Origin: a virus
Strand: one strand, 5' to 3'
IMG/VR virus record: IMGVR_UViG_3300025865_000061
Location: 1-22,440 of that record
Length of the DNA: 22,440 bases
Shown here one piece after another: positions 13,871-20,880 of the stretch; position 1 is the stretch's first letter, and every line of letters begins with the position of its first letter. The position numbers were made by a program, and so were the translations under genes. The notes beneath the pieces are model-generated. The model was not told the DNA's origin. It was given only the letters and a program-made list of their open reading frames with translations, and made no database searches.

Positions 13871-15397
13871 ATGAACAACGAAGATACTCTGAACCGGACC
13901 GCTGACATGGGGTCCGACAATAACGCCGCGAGTGGAGTGGTCATCACACCCCTTGCCACAATAGCCGCTCTGGATTCCTCCACGTTTAGCGCGGTCAATG
14001 CATCATCCGCCATTCCCGCAACATGGGAAGATCGCGCCAGAAAAGCCTGGGAGTACTACACCGAGGAGCCGCTGGTCAAAAACTGCGTGAACTCCTGGCG
14101 GACATTTGCCGTGGGCGATGAGATACGGATTACCAGCGATGACGACGCAGTCAAGAGCGAGGCAAACGATCTCGCCACCCGGCTGCGCATATCGCGGTTC
14201 GTCAAAGACATGATCCTCCAGCTTCTCGTCAAGGGCGACGCGGTCGGGTTCAAGCGGTACACCAAGGACGGCAAAGACATCGAGCAGATCACGTGCGTGA
14301 ATCCAATCTCCATCAAAGTGAAGTATTCGCAAGGCGAGCTTATCGAGGTTCAGCAGTTCCCCGACGACAAGCCAGGCGCGGGAAGCGGGATAGACTTGCC
14401 GGTCGAGCAGACTCTGCATTTGAAGTGGGACGCGCCCGAGTTCTCCCCGCGTGGCAACTCAATTGCGCTTCCGGCGTTTCAGTCCATTGAGCTTCTGCGC
14501 AACTACCGCATCGCGGAAGAAGCCATAGCCAAGCGCTGGGCGACCCCGCTTAGGATCATCAAGGTCGGCGGTGAGTTCGCTGGCAAGCTGATAGTGCCGG
14601 ACCAGAAGATGCTCCAAGAGGTCCGCGACCTGATGAACAAGATGGACATGAAAAGCGGCATGATCGCCCCGTTCTATGTGACCGTGGAAACCCACGGCAC
14701 GGAAGGACATGTTCTGAACGTCGAGGATAAGGTGAAAGAAGTCAAGGAAGACATCGTGGTCGCTCTCGGTCTTTCTCGCTCACTGGTGTCGGGTGACGGC
14801 CCCAACTTCGCGACGGCGTCGGTCTCCATGCAAAAGATGCTTGTCATGATCCGTGAGATAAAGCATTCGGCGCGCGCGATCCTCGACTGGATATACGACG
14901 ATTGGTTGGAGCTTGCGGGGCACGAGGGCAAGAGCATTCAGTTCCTCTTCAACGATCTCGATCCGACCGACGCGGTCGACTTCAAGAAACTCCTCATTGA
15001 GCTATACGACCGTAAGCTTATAAGCCGGTCGTCCCTGCAGATGAAGATGGACCTCGACCCGGAGATTGAAGAAGGCAACCGCCAGAACGAAAGCAAGTCA
15101 GCGGACCTGCTCGACGAGAAGCAGGTGAAGCCCATCGTTGACATGGTGGTGGCCGGGATAATGAGTATCGAGAGCGCGCAGCAGATGCTGGGGCTCGACC
15201 CCGCGAAGAACCCCGTGGACTCAGGCGCGGCTGCGGACTGGGCAGGTCTATTCACGCAGGCCAACTTCTCGGACAAGCTCTGTGACGACTGCGGCTACTT
15301 CGATGAGAACAACAACCGCTGCGGCGTTACATCGGCGGAAGTCACGTTCGACACGTCGGCCTGCCGTTTCCTGCGACCTAAGAAGAAGGCAAGCTAG
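13871..15397 (+). CDS. Phage portal protein with C-terminal Cys cluster
   Basis: A 508-residue portal protein. It has the typical pattern of an alpha/beta wing region (about 60-200, with WEYYTEEPLVKNCVNSWR and VKGDAVGFKRYTKDG), the clip and stem (LPAFQSIELLRNYRIAEEAI, about 215-240), and a helical crown (LGLSRSLVSGDGPNFATASVS, about 300-325). The start at 13871 follows GGAGGGAG; an in-frame ATG at 13817 has no ribosome site. The last 40 residues hold Cys471-x2-Cys474-x9-Cys484-x13-Cys498, a likely small metal-binding appendage not needed for portal function. The portal forms the dodecameric ring at one capsid vertex. Its stop overlaps the GTG start of the next gene. Confidence 0.9.
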   Translation: MNNEDTLNRTADMGSDNNAASGVVITPLATIAALDSSTFSAVNASSAIPATWEDRARKAWEYYTEEPLVKNCVNSWRTFAVGDEIRITSDDDAVKSEANDLATRLRISRFVKDMILQLLVKGDAVGFKRYTKDGKDIEQITCVNPISIKVKYSQGELIEVQQFPDDKPGAGSGIDLPVEQTLHLKWDAPEFSPRGNSIALPAFQSIELLRNYRIAEEAIAKRWATPLRIIKVGGEFAGKLIVPDQKMLQEVRDLMNKMDMKSGMIAPFYVTVETHGTEGHVLNVEDKVKEVKEDIVVALGLSRSLVSGDGPNFATASVSMQKMLVMIREIKHSARAILDWIYDDWLELAGHEGKSIQFLFNDLDPTDAVDFKKLLIELYDRKLISRSSLQMKMDLDPEIEEGNRQNESKSADLLDEKQVKPIVDMVVAGIMSIESAQQMLGLDPAKNPVDSGAAADWAGLFTQANFSDKLCDDCGYFDENNNRCGVTSAEVTFDTSACRFLRPKKKAS

Positions 15398-18300
15398 TGA
15401 CAGTATCCCAGCCCATGATGTGCGCCATCGCGGATACGACTTGGCAGGCTAAGGCGATCCGCGAGGCGGCTGACAAGAGCCTTATGGCTCGCGATATGTA
15501 CGTGAACCAAGTGGTGACCCAGCTTGAGCAGTCGCTGGCTTCCGCGCGCAAACAGGTGCATGCAGCGATGCTCGGTTTCAAAGAACTGGGATCACTGCCT
15601 GATAACAAGCTCGCCGCCAAGCAGGGACTGGAGAAACTCGACTCCGAGATCGGGGGGGTTCTCAAGTCGTTAGAGCGTGACCAGACCCTGATGTTCAAGC
15701 GCTCCGGCAAGGCGGCGTTCCGCGCGGGTGTGTTTCGCGGCATAGAGGAGTTCGCCACGACTCAGATGCCCTTTTACAAAGACCTGATGCCGGACGGGAT
15801 AGACAAGCTCACTACATCTGTGTTCACCCTTATCGACACTGACGCTCTCGACTTCATGGCCAACTACAACCTCGTGCTCGTGGGCGATGTGCATCGGGAG
15901 CTTGCCGACGGCATCCGGAAGACGATCTTCTCCGGCGTCGCCACGGGCAAGAGCGCCAAAGACATCGTTCGCGAGATGGGACTCGTGATAGAGGACAAGG
16001 AAGCGTTCCGCCACGCCGGGAGCAAGGTGTTCTCCAAAGCGCAGTACCGGATGGAGATGATAGCACGCACCGAGGTCCTGCGCGCGCACAACCAGGGGCG
16101 AATCAAGTTCCACCAGCAGGTTGGGGTTACGAAGCTCGAATGGATGACCATGGAAGACGAGCGGATGTGCCCGGTCTGCGGTGGTCTCGACGGCAAGGTG
16201 TTCGACACCGACCACTTTCCGAACCAGCCCGCGCATCCCAACTGCCGGTGTTCGAGTATCGTCGCTTGGCCGTTGGTCATCTGCGGCGGGGAACTCGGCG
16301 CGATTGCCGCTGCGGGTCAGAGCGCATGCATCCTGCCGCCGCAGGCAATACACGACCAGGCAAAGCAGCAGGCCGAGGAAGAGAAGAAACTCAAAGGCGC
16401 ATTTGAGTCGGGTCAGATCGCGGACCTGTCGGGGCTTACGGTGAAGCAGCTTCAGACTCTCGCCAAGGGAAATGGCATTGGAGTTGCACGCACGAAACCC
16501 GACTTCATTAAGCTCCTCGACACGGCAGAGCCGGGCATTGGCCATGCGGACCTCTCCGGCGCGGCGCTGCAGGCAAAGATCAAGCAATACAATATCGCGG
16601 CGCTCAGAAGCAAGGACGATCTGGCGAAGCTGCTTGCCGACAAGCAGGCCGTGATAAAGCAGGCAAAGGCGCTGGAGGAAGCAGCGAAGAGCGCAGCCCC
16701 TAAGACCGATCTCTCTGGTCTTACCGTGATTCAGCTCAAGGACATGGCCAAGCAGCACGGCGTGTCTCTGAACCTCACTAAGTCCGATGTCATCGAGATG
16801 CTGGACGCGCTTGAGCCGCACATAGATCACTACAACTACTCCGGCAAGACCCTGATGGCCGCCAAGCAGAAATTCGGCATCCCGCCACTCAAGAACAAAG
16901 AACAGCTCGTGAAAGCCCTGGAGAAAACTGCGGGCAAGCAGATGGCGGATCAGGCCAAGCAGCAGGCTCTTGATGTGGCGAAGACCGAGGCGTTGAAGAA
17001 AGCCGAGCAGTCTCTCAAGGATGCCGCCGCGCAGATAGTGATGCCGTCCTCTCCAGCGCAGTATTCATCGTTCCTGGACTCGGTGACGGTCGCTGAAGCG
17101 GAACTCGCGAAGGAGTCGGGATTGCCCGCTGCGATGCTGGAACAGCACGCCAAGGAAGTGGCGCTGAAGAAGCTCACGTTCCAGCAGCAGATTGCGGCGA
17201 TGAAGTCCGGGGAGCTGAAAGACCTCGCGAAGCAGACCAAGGTTACGCACTGGCAATGGGCCACGAAAGATGAACTGACAACTCTGTTCAGCGAAACCGA
17301 TCCGGGCAAGATTGCGGCGGCCAAAGCAGGGATCGAGGCAAAGCACGCCAAGTGGGCCGAGAAGCACCTGGGTAAGGCGGCCCAACCTGTGGCCAAGCCT
17401 GCAGCGCCGAAGACACAGCCTTCACCCATCACAGAGCCGGTCACAAGTGCGTCGCCGAACACATTCAGCAAGAAGGGCTCGGAGTTTGACAGCGCCGATA
17501 CCGCGTGGACAGAGCAAGGCAAGCCTGAGAAGTTCAAGTATGAAGGCAAGGCCAAAGTCGGCGGCGCTCACGAAAAAGAGTTCTGGATCGACGAGAACGG
17601 CGACAAGTGGCTGTTCAAGCCGGTCGGCAAAGGGAGTGACGACTTCATAGCCCATGGTGAGGAAGCCGCTTACAAACTGGGCAGGCTCATTGACCCTGAC
17701 GCGGTGGAAGTCAGGACGATACGTCTGAAAGGTCGCACCGGCTCCATCCAGAAGTGGCGCAATGATCTGGCGGCGAAGTATGACTTCTCCAGCTTTGACG
17801 TGGCCGATCTCACTGCAGATGAGATAGCGCAGGTCCAGCGCGAGCACGTTCTCGACTGGCTCGTCTCAAACCACGACGGCCACTCTAAGCAGTTCCTCCG
17901 GGCAAAGAATGGCAAGGTCTACGGCATCGACAAGGGACAGCTATTCAAGTTCCTGGGCTCGGACAAGCTCTCCGTTGACTATCACCCCAATGGAGTCTGC
18001 GGGGAACAGGAGCCGTTCTACAACACGCTCTTCCGCGCGGCGAAGCAGGGCAAGGTGACGGTCGATCCGTCGACCACTCTGCGCTACATTCGCGAGGTCG
18101 AGCGCATATCCGACGACGACTACCTCGGTCTGTTGCGGCCTTACGTCGAAGGCAAGTTCGGAAGCGACGAGGCCGGTAAGCGCGCGTTCTACGAACTGGC
18201 CCTGGCGCGAAAACACAACCTGCGCCGGGACTTCGAAGGGTTCTATTCCGATGTTCTCGGAAAGAAGAAGTTCGCATTCGACGATGCGGCAGATATCCCG

Positions 18301-19980
18301 GCCAAGGGTCGGATCGGGAAAGCTGAAGAGAAGATCATCGAAGATGCTCAGCGTCTCGGCTGGCAGGGCAAGGCACTCCCGATAGACGAGGACGACATAG
18401 AGGACCAGAACGCGCTCATCTTCACCGAGACGGCGAAAGGCCAGCAGCGCACTGTCATCAAGCTCAAGGTCAGGCCGGAGGCGGAATCGAAGATACTGGC
18501 CAAGCTCCGCAAGGCCACAAAGCAAGTCAGCAAGGTCGGGGAGAGCCTGCCGGAAGACGACTTCGCCGCTGATATCCTCGATGCCGCGAAGAGCGTGAAC
18601 CACCACGCGGGTGATGGCAAGTACAACCAGGCCAAGATTGATAAGGCCGCCGGACACATCAAGGCTCTGAGGCAGCTTGCGAAATCCGATGACCCCGACA
18701 TCCGTGAGATGGCCGATACCTACATCGACTGGGTGGACAGAGTCCAGCAGGCCGCGATTCAAGGCAAGTCAATCCCTGAACGCTTCGAGGGTTATCTGAA
18801 GAAGGTCGTTACCAAGGCCAAGAAGACCGACTCGGACTTCACTGTTCGTAAGACCAAGGTGCTGCTCGAAAAGCGCAGCGTCAGCAAGGGTGACTTGTCT
18901 GTCGAAAGCGATTCTGCCGATCTGAGTGACCTCTTCGGCGGACGACACCTACCGGATGGTGAGCAGTACGAGATAGACTTCGGTGACGGCGTCCGCGCGG
19001 TCTACCGCCCGTGGTCATCAAAGAACCTGTATGCGCATTCCGGTGAGTTCGAGATGGTTGTTCCCGACCGACCGGATGCAAAGAGTCTGGACAGGGCGCT
19101 GGAGCGCATGGAGAAGATCGGGCTGAAGGCTAACGTTGCTACTCCCGAGGATGCGGAGATCCTCTATCTCCACAAGCAGGCATATCTGACAAAGGCCGAC
19201 AAGTCCCCTGAATACACACAGATGGTCTCGTCCCTTGACCAGCGCAATGCGTCCAAGACCGAGCGGGTGCAGAGCATGCGCGCGTTCTGGGAGAAGCGGC
19301 TCGGGGTTTCGGACATCACGAAGACGCCGGGGTATGACCCTGTCGGTGAGTATCAGCTCGGGTTCAAGGACCAGAAGATCACGGGCGGCTACCGCCACCA
19401 GTATCGGTTCGATATCTCTGATGCGGATATGGAGCGCGATATGGCAGGCTACAGTCTACACCACAGTCTGACGAACAGCTCCAGCATGAGCGGGTTCCTG
19501 GATGCGGCTCTGGAAAACAACGGCACCATGATAAGCACGGTCGAGAAGATGAGGTCCGGGGTGCAGCCGCGAGGTATGTCACCGGAGTCGGACATGCGAA
19601 GCGGCGGGGCATCATACGTGTTCACGCGTATCAAGAAGTCGCCACTTTCCGGCGCTACCGGTGAAAACGGGATCTACTTCAAGAAACGACTTCTGCGCCG
19701 GATGGATGCGATAAGCTACAATCACGACGCCTATGGCAAGGTTACCCAAGACTATGTGCCCACGCACCGGGGCAGTGACCCCAAGACCTGGAAGACCTAC
19801 GCGCGCAACTCAAGCAACGAGACCATCCTCAAACACTCGGTGACGTTGCTCGATAACCTGGAAGCGATAGTGGTGGGAAGCCAGTCAGAGCGGACACAAG
19901 TGCTGGCGGTATTCAAGAAGCACGGCATATCCAAACTACCTGACGGCCGCAAGGTCGAAGAAATGGTCCTGGTGAGGTGA
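15397..19980 (+). CDS. Giant multidomain head-morphogenesis protein (polyvalent-type)
   Basis: A 1527-residue protein starting with GTG, AGAAGG upstream, in TAGTG overlap with the portal stop. Residues about 160-292 form a Mu gpF/SPP1 gp7-like minor head domain, with ARTEVLRAHNQGR near 222, Cys258-x2-Cys261 and HPNCRC with Cys283 and Cys285. Residues 343-515 hold four SAP/HeH-like helical repeats (LTVKQLQTLAKGNGI, LTVIQLKDMAKQHGV), with a fifth near 602-640. A Pro/Ala linker (about 665-690) leads to a HipA/PI-kinase-like region (about 712-920), with NHDGHSKQF (825-833) and GIDKG (843-847). The C-terminus (about 1350-1527) may be ADP-ribosyltransferase-like. The head domain usually occurs in proteins of 300-500 residues. 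The rest probably rides in the capsid and may be injected as an effector. The kinase call is moderate and the transferase call weak. Confidence 0.85.
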   Translation: MTVSQPMMCAIADTTWQAKAIREAADKSLMARDMYVNQVVTQLEQSLASARKQVHAAMLGFKELGSLPDNKLAAKQGLEKLDSEIGGVLKSLERDQTLMFKRSGKAAFRAGVFRGIEEFATTQMPFYKDLMPDGIDKLTTSVFTLIDTDALDFMANYNLVLVGDVHRELADGIRKTIFSGVATGKSAKDIVREMGLVIEDKEAFRHAGSKVFSKAQYRMEMIARTEVLRAHNQGRIKFHQQVGVTKLEWMTMEDERMCPVCGGLDGKVFDTDHFPNQPAHPNCRCSSIVAWPLVICGGELGAIAAAGQSACILPPQAIHDQAKQQAEEEKKLKGAFESGQIADLSGLTVKQLQTLAKGNGIGVARTKPDFIKLLDTAEPGIGHADLSGAALQAKIKQYNIAALRSKDDLAKLLADKQAVIKQAKALEEAAKSAAPKTDLSGLTVIQLKDMAKQHGVSLNLTKSDVIEMLDALEPHIDHYNYSGKTLMAAKQKFGIPPLKNKEQLVKALEKTAGKQMADQAKQQALDVAKTEALKKAEQSLKDAAAQIVMPSSPAQYSSFLDSVTVAEAELAKESGLPAAMLEQHAKEVALKKLTFQQQIAAMKSGELKDLAKQTKVTHWQWATKDELTTLFSETDPGKIAAAKAGIEAKHAKWAEKHLGKAAQPVAKPAAPKTQPSPITEPVTSASPNTFSKKGSEFDSADTAWTEQGKPEKFKYEGKAKVGGAHEKEFWIDENGDKWLFKPVGKGSDDFIAHGEEAAYKLGRLIDPDAVEVRTIRLKGRTGSIQKWRNDLAAKYDFSSFDVADLTADEIAQVQREHVLDWLVSNHDGHSKQFLRAKNGKVYGIDKGQLFKFLGSDKLSVDYHPNGVCGEQEPFYNTLFRAAKQGKVTVDPSTTLRYIREVERISDDDYLGLLRPYVEGKFGSDEAGKRAFYELALARKHNLRRDFEGFYSDVLGKKKFAFDDAADIPAKGRIGKAEEKIIEDAQRLGWQGKALPIDEDDIEDQNALIFTETAKGQQRTVIKLKVRPEAESKILAKLRKATKQVSKVGESLPEDDFAADILDAAKSVNHHAGDGKYNQAKIDKAAGHIKALRQLAKSDDPDIREMADTYIDWVDRVQQAAIQGKSIPERFEGYLKKVVTKAKKTDSDFTVRKTKVLLEKRSVSKGDLSVESDSADLSDLFGGRHLPDGEQYEIDFGDGVRAVYRPWSSKNLYAHSGEFEMVVPDRPDAKSLDRALERMEKIGLKANVATPEDAEILYLHKQAYLTKADKSPEYTQMVSSLDQRNASKTERVQSMRAFWEKRLGVSDITKTPGYDPVGEYQLGFKDQKITGGYRHQYRFDISDADMERDMAGYSLHHSLTNSSSMSGFLDAALENNGTMISTVEKMRSGVQPRGMSPESDMRSGGASYVFTRIKKSPLSGATGENGIYFKKRLLRRMDAISYNHDAYGKVTQDYVPTHRGSDPKTWKTYARNSSNETILKHSVTLLDNLEAIVVGSQSERTQVLAVFKKHGISKLPDGRKVEEMVLVR

Positions 19981-19982
19981 GA

Positions 19983-20453
19983 ATGAAAGAGTTCATAGCA
20001 AGCGAAAAGGCGAGACTGCAGTCCCTCTTTGACGAGTTCAACCGCGACGGATCGATCATAGTGATGCGCGAGGGACGCGATATACCCCTGCCGTTGGGGC
20101 TGGTCGACAGCTACACCGTCACGCGCGTCGCTCCGCATTTCGATGCGCAGGGCAACACCACCAAGACGGACTTCTGGGTGATGTTCAAGTCGGTCGGCTA
20201 CAACAATGGCTACCAGTATGCTCACACCATCAAGGTCGTGGCTTGGGGCTGTGAGGACACATACGAGCTTGATCTCACTGATGATCTCGGCCGCCACTAT
20301 CACATCGAGCTGATCATGGACATAACGGAACACGATTACGTTCTCGACTGGCGCACGTGGCAGAGCTACAAGGCCGCAAACGCCGCCGAGTTCGAGATCA
20401 TCGACGCCCAGCTTCTCGCCGAGCATACGGCGATTGCGGAGGGGTGGCAATGA
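19983..20453 (+). CDS. Hypothetical protein after the giant head protein
   Basis: A 156-residue protein starting MKEFIASEKARLQSLFDEFN. The ATG at 19983 follows GAGGTG. A GTG at 19977 would overlap the previous stop and is less likely. An N-terminal helix is followed by a beta-rich region with many aromatic residues (YNNGYQYAHTIKVVAWGC, HYHIELIMDITEHDYVLDW). No membrane segment or catalytic motif is recognised. It ends in an ATGA overlap with the next small gene, so the two are translationally coupled and probably act together. Immunity to or delivery of the preceding multidomain protein is one speculative role; a minor virion component is another. Confidence 0.75.
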   Translation: MKEFIASEKARLQSLFDEFNRDGSIIVMREGRDIPLPLGLVDSYTVTRVAPHFDAQGNTTKTDFWVMFKSVGYNNGYQYAHTIKVVAWGCEDTYELDLTDDLGRHYHIELIMDITEHDYVLDWRTWQSYKAANAAEFEIIDAQLLAEHTAIAEGWQ

Positions 20454-20788
20454 AGCTGCGATACATGATTGAGTATGCGCTTCGTGACCGGGACGCGAAC
20501 CCGCACTACGAACCCATCGGCGCGTGGGTGCAGGGCCCTGGCCCGGGGCTGGATATCATCATGGAGTTTCTGCCCGGCAACGATGAAGCCCAAGAGGAAG
20601 CGGACTGGGTCATCAACCGGCTGGTGGAGAACAACGTCAAGTCGCTGCCGAAAGACTTCCTGGAATATCACCGGGCAACGATGTCGGCGTATAGGGGCAT
20701 GCGCGGGGAGGTCGTTGAGACGGAAGAATACGCGACGGCGGAGATGTGCTCAAGGGCGATTCTGGATCAGTTGCAGAGAGGGAAATAG
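20450..20788 (+). CDS. Small hypothetical protein coupled to its upstream gene
   Basis: A 112-residue protein starting MKLRYMIEYALRDRDANPHY. The ATG at 20450 overlaps the previous stop and follows GGAGGGG. The pattern is a short beta strand, a Gly/Pro turn (WVQGPGPGLDIIMEFLPG) and helices (EEADWVINRLVENN, TAEMCSRAILDQLQ). The family is not recognised. It is the last gene before the 92-bp gap with the second 42-nt element, so it probably closes this transcription unit. Confidence 0.72.
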   Translation: MKLRYMIEYALRDRDANPHYEPIGAWVQGPGPGLDIIMEFLPGNDEAQEEADWVINRLVENNVKSLPKDFLEYHRATMSAYRGMRGEVVETEEYATAEMCSRAILDQLQRGK

Positions 20789-20804
20789 CCGATCTTGCGG
20801 GAAC

Positions 20805-20846
20805 TCCGACATTTTCTGATTTTCTCCGGTAAGTAACCAGTGGAGG
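20805..20846 (+). repeat. 42-nt two-block element, copy 2
   Basis: TCCGACATTT (20805-20814), 8 variable nt, then the 24-nt block at 20823-20846. Both blocks are identical to copy 1 at 1276-1317 and have the same spacing. It lies in the only sizeable gap on this side and ends 34 nt before the methyltransferase ATG. Confidence 0.8.
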
Positions 20847-20860
20847 GCATTCAACCACTG
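20838..20860 (+). promoter_or_regulatory. Hairpin after element copy 2
   Basis: CAGTGG (20838-20843) pairs perfectly with CCACTG (20855-20860) around 11 nt. The 5' arm is in the repeated element and the 3' arm lies outside it, as in copy 1. The GGAGG inside the loop side could alternatively pair with CCTCC (20866-20870), which abuts the GGGGAG ribosome site of the methyltransferase gene. Confidence 0.5.
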
Positions 20861-20880
20861 ATCTACCTCCGGGGAGTTCT

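Noticed and set aside
15670-16830. A 386-residue minus-strand open frame, and a 273-residue one at 17941-18762
   Set aside because: Both lie opposite the 1527-residue head protein in GC-rich DNA, lack good ribosome sites and show composition typical of antisense frames.
1276-20846. The 42-nt repeats as attL/attR ends of an integrated element
   Set aside because: Each sits at a fixed distance before a gene start, they contain an internal 8-nt variable spacer, the integrase is not next to either, and virion genes are expected to continue to the right of copy 2.
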